Shown here in pieces: positions 49,656-58,651 of a stretch of DNA of 64,000 bases. Below the pieces are notes generated by a model. It saw only the letters and a program-made list of their open reading frames with translations. It was not told where the DNA came from and searched no databases. The translations under genes were made by a program, and so were the position numbers. Origin of the DNA: Betaproteobacteria bacterium (GTDB lineage Bacteria; Pseudomonadota; Gammaproteobacteria; Burkholderiales; Casimicrobiaceae); NCBI GenBank assembly GCA_016861105.1, contig BOKS01000001.1:310001-374000 (forward strand), given 5' to 3'. Within the stretch, counting starts at the first letter, position 1, and each line of letters opens with the position of its first letter.

Positions 49656-49739
49656 GAGGATTCAGGATTCAGCAAGTGTGGGTCGGTCGGGGCGGATCGA
49701 AGTCGACTGAATCCTAAATCCTCGATCCTGAATCCTGCC
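49656..49739. repeat. GGATTCAG inverted repeat between thioesterase and SDR genes
   Basis: GAGGATTCAGGATTCAG (49656-49672) is repeated inverted at 49707-49723 with one mismatch, and a further GATCCTGAATCCTG follows to 49735. The right part lies inside the SDR reading frame and encodes its last residues and stop. This repeat type looks dispersed and could act as a hairpin in the SDR-thioesterase transcript. Confidence 0.7.
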
Positions 49740-50529
49740 TCTTCAGCGCCGCCCGCGCCATGCCGTCGACGACGCGCGGTGCGATCAGCTTGAGCCACAG
49801 GCCGACCTTCGCTTTCGAGGTCATCACCAGTTCGCGCCGGCGCGCGCGCATCGCGGCGAGAATCTGCCGCACGCATTGGTCGACCGGCATCGCGCCGCGC
49901 TCTTCGAGGCCCGAGACACCCGCCGGTTCGCCGCGAGCGTTGAAACCGCGCCGGCGCGTTTCGGTGGCGACCACGCCCGGATAGACGACGGTCACCGCGA
50001 TGCCGTGGTCTTCCGCCTCGATGCGCAGCGCCTCGAGGAAGCCGTTCTGCGCGAACTTCGTCATGCAGTAGGTCGTTCGCCCCGGCACGCCGGTCCTGCC
50101 TGCGAGGCTGCAGATGCCGACCACCTGGCCGCGGCTCGTCTTCAGGTGCGGCCACGCGTAGCGCGTGCACGCGATCGTGCCCAGGCAGTTGATGCGCCAC
50201 AGCCGCTCGAAGGTCGAGAAGTCTTCGATCTCGTCGAAGCGCGCGTGCATCGACATGCCGGCGTTGGCGACGAGCACGTCGATGCCGCCGAACTCGCTCG
50301 CGGCGCTTTCGACCAGCCGCTTGCAGTCGTCGTCGATCGCGACGTCGGCCGTCACCGCGATCGCGCGCGCACCGCGTGCGCGGCACTCGGCGGCAACGCG
50401 CTCGAGCCGCTCGGCGCTGCGCGCTCCGAGCACGAGCCGCGGACCTTCGGGCGCAAGCTGGCGGGCGAGTTCGGCGCCGATGCCGTCGGAGGCGCCCGTG
50501 ATCACGATCGTGCGGTCGGTGTAGCGCAT
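49714..50529 (-). CDS. Short-chain dehydrogenase/reductase
   Basis: A 271-residue classical SDR: nucleotide-binding TIVITGASDGIGAELARQLA, the NAG motif (VLVANAGMSMHARF), catalytic Ser in ICSLAGRTG, the catalytic Tyr and Lys in TTYCMTKFAQNGF, and the YPGVVATETRR stretch. It would use NAD(P)H on an unknown alcohol or ketone. The C-terminal residues RQDSGSRI and the stop are encoded by a dispersed GGATTCAG repeat, so the original end of the protein was probably different. Confidence 0.9.
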   Translation of the reverse strand: MRYTDRTIVITGASDGIGAELARQLAPEGPRLVLGARSAERLERVAAECRARGARAIAVTADVAIDDDCKRLVESAASEFGGIDVLVANAGMSMHARFDEIEDFSTFERLWRINCLGTIACTRYAWPHLKTSRGQVVGICSLAGRTGVPGRTTYCMTKFAQNGFLEALRIEAEDHGIAVTVVYPGVVATETRRRGFNARGEPAGVSGLEERGAMPVDQCVRQILAAMRARRRELVMTSKAKVGLWLKLIAPRVVDGMARAALKRQDSGSRI

Positions 50530-50622
50530 GGCGCGAAGCGTCCTCGGGTTGCTCGTTGGTCTTCGGTTTCGGACGGATAATCCCAACACCGCAACCACGA
50601 CGCAACCGCCGCGAACCCCACG

Positions 50623-52467
50623 ATGAGAGGAGGCATGCCGCCCGTCGGCCACGTTCCGCGGCTCCCGCCCGAGCCCGGCGCGGCGCGCAACGAGTGGAAG
50701 GCGCTCGCCACGCTGCTGCCCTACCTGTGGAGCTACAAGGGCCGCGTGCTGTTCGCGATCGCCTGCCTGGTCGCGGCCAAGGTGGCGACGGTGGCGGTGC
50801 CGGTCGTGCTCAAGCACATCGTCGACGCCTTCGCCACGGCGCCGGCGCAGGCCGCGGTGGCGATCCCGCTCGCGCTGATCGTCGGCTACGGCCTGCTGCG
50901 GCTGTCGACCACCGTATTCACCGAGCTGCGCGAGTTCTTCTTCGCGCGCGTCACGCAGTCGGCCGTGCGCACGCTCGCGCTGCAGACCTTCCGGCACCTG
51001 CATTCGCTGTCGCTGCGCTTCCATCTCGAGCGGCGCACCGGCGCGGTCACGCGCGAAATCGACCACGGCATCCGCGGCATCTCGTCGCTGATCAGCTTCA
51101 CGCTGTATTCGATCCTGCCGACGCTGGTCGAGCTGTCGCTCGTGCTGGGCTACCTGCTGCTGAACTACGAGGTGTGGTTCTCGGTGATCGTCGCGGTGAG
51201 CCTGGTCGTCTACGTCGCGTTCACCTTCACCGTCACCAACTGGCGCACCCGCTTCCGGCGCGAGATGAACGAGCTGGACGCCAAGGCCAGTTCGCGCGCG
51301 GTGGACAGCCTGCTGAACTTCGAGACGGTCAAGTACTTCAACAACGAGGAGTACGAGGCGCGCCGCTACGACGGCACGCTGGCGCAGCAGGAACGCGCGG
51401 CGATCCTGTCGCAGCAGTCGCTGAACGTGCTGAACGCGGGACAGGCGGCGATCATCGCGGTGGGATTGACGCTGATGCTGTGGCGCGCGGCCGTCGGCGT
51501 GGGCAACGGCACGCTGACGATCGGCGACCTGGTGCTGGTCAACGCCTTCATGCTGCAGCTCTACGTGCCGCTGAACTTCCTCGGCGTGATCTACCGCGAG
51601 ATCAAGCAGGCGCTCGCGGACATGGACCGGATGTTCCGGTTGATGCAGGTCGAACGCGAGATCGCCGACCGCCCGGACGCGAAGCCGCTCGTCGTGCGCG
51701 GCGGCGAGGTGCGCTTCGAGCACGTCGACTTCGCGTACGACCCGCGCCGGCAGGTGCTGTTCGACGTCGACTTCGCGATCCCCGCCGGCACGACGACCGC
51801 GGTGGTCGGCGCGACCGGCTCGGGCAAGTCGACGCTCGCGCGGCTGCTGTTCCGCTTCTACGACGTCGACCGCGGTCGCATCACGATCGACGGCCAGGAC
51901 ATCCGCGCCGTGACGCAAAGCTCGCTGCGCGCAACGATCGGCATCGTGCCGCAGGACACCGTGCTGTTCAACGACACGATCGAGTACAACATCGCGTACG
52001 GCCGGCCCGGCGCGGCGCGCGAAGAGGTCGTCGCGGCGGCGAAGTCCGCGCACATTCACGATTTCATCGAACGGCTGCCCGACGGCTACGCCACGCTGGT
52101 CGGTGAGCGGGGGCTGAAGCTCTCGGGCGGCGAGAAGCAGCGCGTGGCGATCGCGCGCACGCTGCTGAAGAACCCGGCGATCCTGGTCTTCGACGAGGCG
52201 ACCTCGGCGCTCGACTCGCGCACCGAGCGCGCGATCCAGGCCGAGCTGGCGGAGATCGCGCGCGACCGCACCACGCTCGTGATCGCGCACCGGCTGTCGA
52301 CGATCGTCGACGCCGACCAGATCCTCGTGCTGGACCACGGCCGCATCGTCGAGCGCGGCACGCACGCCGAGCTGCTCGCGCGCGGGCCGCAGGCGAGCGC
52401 GTACGCGCGCATGTGGCTGCTGCAGCAGCAGGAACAGGCCGAGCGCGAGCTGCCCGCGGCGGCGTGA
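50623..52467 (+). CDS. Atm1-like ABC transporter (fused membrane and ATPase domains)
   Basis: A 614-residue half-transporter that works as a homodimer. It has six membrane helices in about 30-330 with the Atm1-like NFETVKYFNNEEYEARRYD loop. The ATPase domain has Walker A VGATGSGKST, Q-loop IGIVPQDTVLFNDTI, signature LSGGEKQRVAIARTL, Walker B ILVFDEATSALDS and H-loop IAHRLSTIVDADQI. The match to NFETVKYFNNE points to the Atm1/HMT1 group, which exports glutathione-linked or iron-sulfur-related compounds. The start at 50623 is preferred because the only later ATG (50635) has its AGGAGG too close. Confidence 0.88.
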   Translation: MRGGMPPVGHVPRLPPEPGAARNEWKALATLLPYLWSYKGRVLFAIACLVAAKVATVAVPVVLKHIVDAFATAPAQAAVAIPLALIVGYGLLRLSTTVFTELREFFFARVTQSAVRTLALQTFRHLHSLSLRFHLERRTGAVTREIDHGIRGISSLISFTLYSILPTLVELSLVLGYLLLNYEVWFSVIVAVSLVVYVAFTFTVTNWRTRFRREMNELDAKASSRAVDSLLNFETVKYFNNEEYEARRYDGTLAQQERAAILSQQSLNVLNAGQAAIIAVGLTLMLWRAAVGVGNGTLTIGDLVLVNAFMLQLYVPLNFLGVIYREIKQALADMDRMFRLMQVEREIADRPDAKPLVVRGGEVRFEHVDFAYDPRRQVLFDVDFAIPAGTTTAVVGATGSGKSTLARLLFRFYDVDRGRITIDGQDIRAVTQSSLRATIGIVPQDTVLFNDTIEYNIAYGRPGAAREEVVAAAKSAHIHDFIERLPDGYATLVGERGLKLSGGEKQRVAIARTLLKNPAILVFDEATSALDSRTERAIQAELAEIARDRTTLVIAHRLSTIVDADQILVLDHGRIVERGTHAELLARGPQASAYARMWLLQQQEQAERELPAAA

Positions 52468-52651
52468 GCGGGCAAGCGGGCGCGCGCCGTTGCCCCTCGC
52501 GCGGATGCGTGACGGCCGCCGTGCCGGCCTCGTCCGTGCTGCGCCCGGCCGCGCGAAGTGCGCGCGAATCGGACCCGAATTCGCCGCAAGGGGCCCGCGG
52601 CCCGAGGGTAGACTGGCGCGCGATTTCCCGGACCCTGGACCGAACCCGCCC

Positions 52652-53611
52652 ATGAGCTTCGCGCAGCGCTTCTCCCGTTCCGTCCTTGGCGGCATGGCCC
52701 TTGCGTTGTTGGCCGTCGCCGTTCCCGCCGCCGCGCAGACCGCCGGCGCACCCGCCGCCAACGGCGCCGCCAAGCCGCCGCCGCGGCTCGCCAAGATCCG
52801 CGAAACCGGCGTCGTGACGATCGCGCATCGCCCGGACGCCTTTCCGGTCGCCTATCTGGACGCGAGCAAGCAGCCGGTCGGCTACGGCATCGACGTTTGC
52901 CGCGAGATCGTGCGGCTGCTGGAGCGCGACCTGAAGAAGCCGCTGAAGCTCGCCTGGGTCGAGGTCAACGCGCGCACGCGCTTCGAGGTCATCAACAGCG
53001 GCAAGGCCGACATCGAGTGCGGCAACACGATCAACGACCCGCAGCGGCGTAAGACGGCCGGCTATTCGATGCCGTATCTGTTCACGGGTCCGCGCTTCCT
53101 GGTGCGCACCGACTCGAAGATCCGCGGCATCCACGATCTGGCGGGCAAGCGCATCGCGGTCGTTCCGGGAACGAACTCGGTGCCGCTGCTGCAGCAGCGC
53201 ATCGAAGGCGGCATCCTGCGCGGCACGCAGCTCGTCGAGTACAAGGGCTACGACGACTGCACGCGGGCGCTGGAGCGCGGCGAGGTCGACGCCTTCGCGA
53301 CGATCGACCTGCTGCTCGCCGGGCAGCGCGCGCGGTCGAAGAACCCCGAGGCGCTGCAGATCGTCGGTTCGTTTCTCGTGCTGGAGCCGGCGGCGATCCT
53401 GCTGCGCAAGGACGACGTCGAGTTCAAGCGGACGATCGACCGCTACCTCGCGTCGCTGATGCTCGACGGCGTGGTCGAGCGCCTGTACGACAAGTGGTTC
53501 CTGCAGGCGATCCCGCCGGACAACCTCAAGCTCGAACTGGCGATGAGCTCGGCGATGCGCGACCAGTTGCGCTGGCCGACCGACCGGCTCGGCGACGAGC
53601 TGAACCGCTGA
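52652..53611 (+). CDS. Periplasmic amino-acid-binding protein (SBP_bac_3)
   Basis: A 319-residue solute receptor. The signal peptide is RSVLGGMALALLAVAVPAAAQ. The SBP_bac_3 domain has VVTIAHRPDAFPVAYLD, KQPVGYGIDVCREIVRLLE, RFEVINSGKADIECGNTIND, and the C-terminal LMLDGVVERLYDKWF. It resembles glutamate/aspartate-type receptors. It lies upstream of aapJ but has its own 5' region and no permease next to it, so it either feeds the aap permeases or a system elsewhere. Confidence 0.87.
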   Translation: MSFAQRFSRSVLGGMALALLAVAVPAAAQTAGAPAANGAAKPPPRLAKIRETGVVTIAHRPDAFPVAYLDASKQPVGYGIDVCREIVRLLERDLKKPLKLAWVEVNARTRFEVINSGKADIECGNTINDPQRRKTAGYSMPYLFTGPRFLVRTDSKIRGIHDLAGKRIAVVPGTNSVPLLQQRIEGGILRGTQLVEYKGYDDCTRALERGEVDAFATIDLLLAGQRARSKNPEALQIVGSFLVLEPAAILLRKDDVEFKRTIDRYLASLMLDGVVERLYDKWFLQAIPPDNLKLELAMSSAMRDQLRWPTDRLGDELNR

Positions 53612-53765
53612 CCGGGCGCACGCCCGCTCCCGTCCCGCCCTTCATCGCCCCGCGCCGCGCGGCGAGGGTGCCCTTCGTGCATGCGCGCTGCACCATGACG
53701 ACGCGCGTCGCACCGCATTCGCGAGCCGCGTTCGTCTAGGCAGCAACGCCTAAGGGATGGCACGA

Positions 53766-53795
53766 TTGCTGCAATTTTCGGGCGGGTGTTACATT
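53766..53795 (+). promoter_or_regulatory. Candidate sigma-70 promoter of aapJ
   Basis: TTGCTG (53766-53771) and TACATT (53790-53795) are 18 bp apart in the 266-bp gap before aapJ, in a locally AT-richer stretch (GCAATTTTC). Both hexamers are weak matches, so this is tentative. The aapJ start follows GGAGGAG 82 bp later. Confidence 0.3.
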
Positions 53796-53877
53796 GCCCG
53801 CCCCCGCGCTTGCAAGGGATCGCGGACGTCCGGCCGGGCGCTTGGCCGGATCAACTTCAATGGAGGAGCGTTTCCAC

Positions 53878-54912
53878 ATGATGACCAACACAGGCAAATG
53901 GCTGTTCGGCGCTTTGCTCGCCGCCGGCGTCCTCGCCGCGGGCCCGGCGCAAGCCGGCAAGACGCTGGACGCGATCAAGAGCCGCGGGCAACTGATCTGC
54001 GGCGTCAACACCGGGCTGGCCGGTTTTTCGCAGGCCGACAGCCAGGGTAACTGGAGCGGGCTCGACGTCGACGTCTGCCGCGCGATCGCCGCGGCGATTC
54101 TCGGCGACGCGAACAAGGTGAAATGGGTGCCGCTGACCGCGCAGGCGCGCTTCACCGCGCTGCAGTCGGGCGAGGTCGACATCCTTTCGCGCAACACCAC
54201 CTGGACGCTGACGCGCGACGCTTCGCTGGGACTGCACTTCATCGGCGTCACGTACTACGACGGCCAGGGCTTCATGGTGCCGGTCAAGAGCAAGATCAAG
54301 AGCGCCAAGCAGCTGAAGGGCGCGACCGTCTGCGTGCAGTCGGGCACGACGACCGAGAAGAACCTGACCGACTATTCGCGCGCCAACAAGCTCGACATCA
54401 AACCGGTCGTGTTCGAAAAGGTGGAGGCCGCCACCGGCGCGTACTTCGCCGGCCGCTGCGTCGCGTACACGACCGACGCCTCGGGGCTGGCTTCCGTGCG
54501 CAACAAGGAGGCCAAGGATCCGAAAGAGCACGTGATCCTGCCCGAGCTGATTTCCAAGGAGCCGCTCGGCCCTGTCGTGCGCCGCGGCGACGACGAGTTC
54601 TTCGCCATCGCCAAGTGGGTCGTGTACGGCCTGATCGAAGCCGAGGAGTACGGCGTCACGCAGGCCAACGTCGACAAGATGCTGGCCGAGAGCCAGGACC
54701 CGGTCGTGCAGCGCCTGCTCGGCAAGACCGAGGACACGGGCAAGCTGCTCGGCTTGGACAAGGATTGGATGGTGCGCGCGATCAAGGCCGTGGGCAACTA
54801 CGGCGAGATCTTCGAGCGCAACGTCGGTCCGAAGACGCCGCTGAACCTGCCGCGCGGCGTGAACGCCCTGTGGAACCAGGGCGGCATCATGTACGCACCG
54901 CCGGTGCGATAG
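53878..54912 (+). CDS. aapJ: General L-amino acid transporter receptor AapJ
   Basis: A 344-residue periplasmic receptor. It has a signal peptide ending GPAQA and then GKTLDAIKSRGQLICGVNTGLAGFSQ, followed by GLDVDVCRAIAAAILGD, ALQSGEVDILSRNTTWTLTRD and the AapJ-specific GVTYYDGQGFMVP and VGNYGEIFERNVG. The ATG at 53878 is preceded by GGAGGAG. It captures a broad range of amino acids for AapQM. A stem-loop at 54979-55016 separates it from aapQ, which would allow more receptor than permease to be made. Confidence 0.93.
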   Translation: MMTNTGKWLFGALLAAGVLAAGPAQAGKTLDAIKSRGQLICGVNTGLAGFSQADSQGNWSGLDVDVCRAIAAAILGDANKVKWVPLTAQARFTALQSGEVDILSRNTTWTLTRDASLGLHFIGVTYYDGQGFMVPVKSKIKSAKQLKGATVCVQSGTTTEKNLTDYSRANKLDIKPVVFEKVEAATGAYFAGRCVAYTTDASGLASVRNKEAKDPKEHVILPELISKEPLGPVVRRGDDEFFAIAKWVVYGLIEAEEYGVTQANVDKMLAESQDPVVQRLLGKTEDTGKLLGLDKDWMVRAIKAVGNYGEIFERNVGPKTPLNLPRGVNALWNQGGIMYAPPVR

Positions 54913-54978
54913 AAGCGGCTTGGTCCGCGGCCCGACGGCCGCGGATCGCACGGACCCTCTCGTGCAACGACGAGGGTC

Positions 54979-55016
54979 CTGAGGCAAGCGGGCCGGTGGC
55001 GGCCCGCTTGCCTCAG
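54979..55016 (+). promoter_or_regulatory. Intercistronic stem-loop between aapJ and aapQ
   Basis: A perfect 17-bp stem (CTGAGGCAAGCGGGCCG with its complement) closes a 4-base loop. No T-run follows, so it is more likely an mRNA-stabilising or attenuating structure than a full terminator. Such structures are common between receptor and permease genes. Confidence 0.7.
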
Positions 55017-55084
55017 AACGATAAGACGCTGCGCCCGCGGGCGAACGCCGCGCGGCGCAGACCGGGCGCAGGAGGCAATCGACG

Positions 55085-56263
55085 ATGGCAGATCGCGGAC
55101 CGCCCAAGCGGCGCGACTGGTCCTGGCGCAGCCAGGCTTTCCGCGGACTCGTCTATCAGTTGATCGCCGTCGGCGCGGTCGCCCTCGGCGTCTGGTATCT
55201 CGCGCAGAACACGCTGGCCAACATGGCCGCGCGCGGGATCCAGAGCGGCTTCGACTTCCTGCGGACGCCGGCCGGTTTCGACATCGGCGAAAGCCTGATC
55301 CCGTACGACGCGCTCGACCCGTACTGGGTCGCGTTCGGGGTCGGCGTGCTGAACACGCTGCGCGTGGCGGTGATCGGCGTGGTGCTGGCGACGATCCTCG
55401 GCACGCTGCTCGGCGTCGGCCGCTTCTCGCGCAACGCGATCTTGCGCGGGCTGTGCTACGCGTACGTCGAGTTCTTCCGCAACGTTCCGGTGCTGCTGCA
55501 GCTGCTGATGTGGTACCTGATCCTGACCGACGTGCTGCCGCCGCTGTCGGAGGCGATCTCGATCGCCGGCGTCCTCTTCCTGAGCAACAACGGCTTCAAG
55601 TTTCCGGTTCCCGTCTGGGGACTCGGGCAAGCGCTGGCGGGTGTGGGCGGCGTGCTCGGCATCGTGCTCGCGTGGGCCTACCGCCGCTGGGCGATGCGGC
55701 AGTTCGAGTTGACGGGACGCGTGCGCAGCCTGGTGCTGGTTCCGATCGGGATCGTGATCGCGGCCGCCACCGCAGGCTGGATCGCGGGCGGCGCGCCGAC
55801 CGCGTGGAGCATTCCGAGAATCGACGGCTTTCTGACGACGGGTGGCGCGACCGCCACGCCCGAGTTCCTCGCCGTGCTGCTCGGGCTGGTGCTGTACACG
55901 TCGGCGTTCATCGCCGAAGTGGTGCGCGCGGGCATCAACTCGGTGTCGCACGGACAGGTCGAGGCGGCGTCGAGCCTGGGGTTGACCAAGGGGCAGTCGA
56001 TGCGGCTCGTGATCCTGCCGCAGGCGCTGCGCGTGATCATTCCGCCGATGACCAGCCAGTACCTGAACCTGACGAAGAACTCCTCGCTCGCGGTGGCGAT
56101 CGGCTATCCCGACGTCGTGTCGATCGCCAACACCTCGCTGAACCAAACCGGACGCGCAGTCGAGTGCATTGCGATCATCATGGCCGTGTACCTGACGACG
56201 TCGCTGTCCACTGCGGCGTTCATGAACTGGTACAACAAGCGGGCGGCGATCAAGGAGAGATAA
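55085..56263 (+). CDS. aapQ: General L-amino acid ABC transporter permease AapQ
   Basis: A 392-residue membrane protein of the HisMQ/AapQ type. The N-terminal motif RSQAFRGLVYQLIAVGAVALGVWYLAQNT, the VEFFRNVPVLLQLLMWY segment and the EAASSLGLTKGQSMRLVILPQALRVIIPP coupling loop are family hallmarks. The long insertion with an extra Gly-rich periplasmic part is normal for AapQ. It overlaps functionally with AapM; the next gene starts 4 bp later. Confidence 0.92.
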   Translation: MADRGPPKRRDWSWRSQAFRGLVYQLIAVGAVALGVWYLAQNTLANMAARGIQSGFDFLRTPAGFDIGESLIPYDALDPYWVAFGVGVLNTLRVAVIGVVLATILGTLLGVGRFSRNAILRGLCYAYVEFFRNVPVLLQLLMWYLILTDVLPPLSEAISIAGVLFLSNNGFKFPVPVWGLGQALAGVGGVLGIVLAWAYRRWAMRQFELTGRVRSLVLVPIGIVIAAATAGWIAGGAPTAWSIPRIDGFLTTGGATATPEFLAVLLGLVLYTSAFIAEVVRAGINSVSHGQVEAASSLGLTKGQSMRLVILPQALRVIIPPMTSQYLNLTKNSSLAVAIGYPDVVSIANTSLNQTGRAVECIAIIMAVYLTTSLSTAAFMNWYNKRAAIKER

Positions 56264-56267
56264 GAAC

Positions 56268-57371
56268 GTGGCTGTCGTCTTCCAACCGATCGCGCCGCGG
56301 CCGGCGCCCGTGAAGACCGAGGGCTTGGTTCCCTGGGTCCGCGCGAACCTGTTCGGCGACTGGAAGAGCAGCATCGCCACGCTCGCGATCCTGGCTCTCG
56401 GGATCTACTACCTGCCGGGGTTTTTCGGCTGGGCAGTCGCCAACGCGGTGCTGACGCAGGACGCCAACCTATGCCAGCAGGCGCGCGGCGTCGGCGCGTG
56501 CTGGGCGGTGGTCGGCGAGAAGTTCCGGCTGATCGTCTTCGGCCGCTACCCGTACGAGCAGCAGTGGCGGCCTGAGCTGGCGACGCTGATCCTGCTCGCG
56601 CTGCTCGTCGCGAGCTGCATCCGCCGCTTCTGGAAGCCGTGGCTCGCCCTCGTGTGGATCGTCGTCGTGCCCGCGTTCTTCGTGCTGATGGGCGGCGGCT
56701 GGTTCGGGCTGGAGTCGGTGCCGACCGACCAGTGGGGCGGGCTGCCGCTCACGATCATGCTGGCGACCTTCGGCATCGTGCTTGCGTATCCGCTCGCGAT
56801 CGTCGTCGCGCTGGGGCGGCGCTCGAAGCTGCCGGCGATCCGCTCGCTGTGCATCGTGTACATCGAGCTGGTCCGCGGCGTGCCGCTGATCTCGGTGCTG
56901 TTCATGGCGAGCTTCATGTTTCCGCTGTTCCTGCCGGTCGGCAAGTCGCCCGACGTGCTGCTGCGGGTGCTCGTCGGCATCACGCTGTTCTCGGCGGCGT
57001 ACCTGGCGGAGGTCGTGCGCGGCGGGCTGCAGGCGATCCCGAAGGGCCAGATCGAAGCCGCCGAGTCGCTCGGCCTGTCCTACTGGCAGACGCAGCGCAA
57101 GATCGTGCTGCCGCAGGCGCTCGCGATGGTCGTTCCGGGGATCATGAACAGCTTCATCGCGATCTTCAAGGACACCTCGCTCGTCACCATCGTCTCGCTG
57201 TACGAGCTGACCGGCGCGCTCGGGCTCGCGCTGAACTCGGACGCCGACTGGCGGCCGTTCAAGATCGAGGGCTATCTGTTCATCACGATGATCTACTTCG
57301 CGTTCTGTTTCGCGATGTCGCGCTACAGCCTGTGGATCGAAAAGCAGTTGAACGTCAGCCGGACGCGCTGA
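56268..57371 (+). CDS. aapM: General L-amino acid ABC transporter permease AapM
   Basis: A 367-residue membrane protein starting at a GTG, 4 bp after aapQ. It has the AapM-type start VPWVRANLFGDWKSSIATLAILALGIYY. It continues with YIELVRGVPLISVLFMASFMFPLF and the EAAESLGLSYWQTQRKIVLPQALAMVVPG loop. It forms the channel with AapQ. Downstream, a palindromic repeat and a DUF559 gene stand between it and aapP. Confidence 0.92.
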   Translation: MAVVFQPIAPRPAPVKTEGLVPWVRANLFGDWKSSIATLAILALGIYYLPGFFGWAVANAVLTQDANLCQQARGVGACWAVVGEKFRLIVFGRYPYEQQWRPELATLILLALLVASCIRRFWKPWLALVWIVVVPAFFVLMGGGWFGLESVPTDQWGGLPLTIMLATFGIVLAYPLAIVVALGRRSKLPAIRSLCIVYIELVRGVPLISVLFMASFMFPLFLPVGKSPDVLLRVLVGITLFSAAYLAEVVRGGLQAIPKGQIEAAESLGLSYWQTQRKIVLPQALAMVVPGIMNSFIAIFKDTSLVTIVSLYELTGALGLALNSDADWRPFKIEGYLFITMIYFAFCFAMSRYSLWIEKQLNVSRTR

Positions 57372-57376
57372 TCATT

Positions 57377-57401
57377 CCCCTCTCCCCTTGCGGGAGAGGG
57401 G
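57377..57401. repeat. CCCTCTCCC palindrome, left flank of the DUF559 gene
   Basis: CCCCTCTCCC-(CTTGC)-GGGAGAGGGG, a perfect 10-bp hairpin, followed by TGGGGGAGAGGGGG. It directly precedes the DUF559 gene start at 57418. Confidence 0.85.
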
Positions 57402-57417
57402 TGGGGGAGAGGGGGCA

Positions 57418-57798
57418 GTGGACGAGCGACAACTGACTTTTGCCCGGCAGATGCGCGCGAATGCAAGCGATGCCGAGCGCGTGCTGTGGCGCCATCTACG
57501 CGCGTGTCGGTTCGACGGGCACAAGTTCAAGCGTCAGCAAGCCATCGGGCCCTATATCGTTGATTTCGTTTGCTTCTCTTCACGACTGATCGTCGAGGTC
57601 GACGGAGGGCAGCACCTTGAAAGCAGCAGTGACGTACGGCGCGATGCGTGGCTGCGTGCACAGGGATTCAAAGTGCTCCGACTCTGGAACAACGACGTGC
57701 TGAAGCGGACAGAGTCCGCGCTTGAAGAGATCCTCCGCCAATTGCCTCCCTCTCCCCCGGCCCCTCCCCCGCAAGGGGGGAGGGGAGTTCACGCATGA
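57418..57798 (+). CDS. DUF559 endonuclease-like domain protein
   Basis: A 126-residue protein of the DUF559 (very-short-patch-repair-like nuclease) family. Motifs: [55 protein letters not shown] (PD-(D/E)xK-type Asp and Glu-Val-Asp core), and [24 protein letters not shown]. The GTG at 57418 is taken as start. The tail [17 protein letters not shown] is encoded by a palindromic repeat, and the stop overlaps the aapP ATG. The gene interrupts the aap operon and has a palindrome of the same family on each side, so it looks like an insertion. Confidence 0.82.
   Translation: MDERQLTFARQMRANASDAERVLWRHLRACRFDGHKFKRQQAIGPYIVDFVCFSSRLIVEVDGGQHLESSSDVRRDAWLRAQGFKVLRLWNNDVLKRTESALEEILRQLPPSPPAPPPQGGRGVHA
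57761..57785. repeat. CCCCTCCCCC palindrome, right flank of the DUF559 gene
   Basis: CCCCTCCCCC-(GCAAG)-GGGGGAGGGG, a perfect 10-bp hairpin. It lies within the 3' end of the DUF559 frame. Its GGGGGGAGGGGAG arm also serves as the ribosome-binding site of aapP, whose ATG is at 57795. Confidence 0.85.
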
Positions 57799-58541
57799 CC
57801 ACCGACAACATCATCGTCTTCGAAAAGGTCAACAAGTGGTACGGCAACAGCTTCCACGTGTTGCGCGACATCGATCTGCGCGTGCGGCGCGGAGAGCGGA
57901 TCGTCATCTGCGGGCCGTCGGGGTCTGGCAAGTCGACGCTGATCCGCTGCATCAACCGGCTCGAGGAGCATCAGGAAGGCCGCATCGTCGTCGACGGCGT
58001 GGAGCTGACCGACGACGTCAAGGCAATCGAGAAGATCCGGCGCGAAGTCGGCATGGTGTTCCAGCAGTTCAACCTGTTCCCGCATCTGACGGTGCTGGAG
58101 AACCTGACGCTCGCCCCGATGTGGGTGGCCAAGCTGCCCAAGAAGGAGGCCGAGGAGCGCGCGATGCAGCAGCTCGCGCGCGTGCGCATCGCGGAGCAGG
58201 CGCACAAGTATCCGCTGCAGCTGTCCGGCGGCCAGCAGCAGCGGGTCGCGATCGCGCGCGCGTTGTGCCTGACGCCGAAGATCATGCTGTTCGACGAGCC
58301 GACCTCGGCGCTCGATCCCGAGATGATCAAGGAGGTGCTCGACGTGATGGTCGAGCTTGCCAAGGGCGGCATCACGATGCTCGTGGTCACGCACGAGATG
58401 GGCTTCGCCAAGGCGGTGGCCGACCGCGTGATCTTCATGGACCAGGGGCAGATCGTCGAGGAGAACACGCCCGAGGAGTTCTTCTCGCGCCCGAAGAGCG
58501 AGCGCACCAAGGACTTCCTGTCGAAGATCCTCGGGCACTGA
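57795..58541 (+). CDS. aapP: General L-amino acid ABC transporter ATPase AapP
   Basis: A 248-residue ATPase: Walker [11 protein letters not shown]-loop [20 protein letters not shown], signature [15 protein letters not shown], Walker [16 protein letters not shown], and H-loop [25 protein letters not shown]. It is typical of polar amino-acid transporters (AapP/GlnQ). The ATG overlaps the DUF559 stop (ATGA), and a G-rich arm of a repeat provides a very strong Shine-Dalgarno. It energises AapQM. Confidence 0.93.
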   Translation: MTTDNIIVFEKVNKWYGNSFHVLRDIDLRVRRGERIVICGPSGSGKSTLIRCINRLEEHQEGRIVVDGVELTDDVKAIEKIRREVGMVFQQFNLFPHLTVLENLTLAPMWVAKLPKKEAEERAMQQLARVRIAEQAHKYPLQLSGGQQQRVAIARALCLTPKIMLFDEPTSALDPEMIKEVLDVMVELAKGGITMLVVTHEMGFAKAVADRVIFMDQGQIVEENTPEEFFSRPKSERTKDFLSKILGH

Positions 58542-58651
58542 CGCCGGCGCCGCGGGCGGCGTGCACCGTTCGGGGATAATCCGCGTTTCTGCGTACGGGC
58601 TCGGCTGAACGCCGGGCCCGTTTCGCGTCGACTCAGAACGAGAAAACCCGC

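Noticed and set aside
49714..52794. A 1026-codon minus-strand frame reaching back over the ABC exporter from the SDR
   Set aside because: Only the last 271 codons (start 50529) are the SDR; the rest is antisense to a well-defined ABC transporter.
54979..55016. Stem-loop considered as an intrinsic terminator ending the aapJ transcript
   Set aside because: No T-run follows the stem, and aapQ lies in the same direction 68 bp later; called an intercistronic structure instead.
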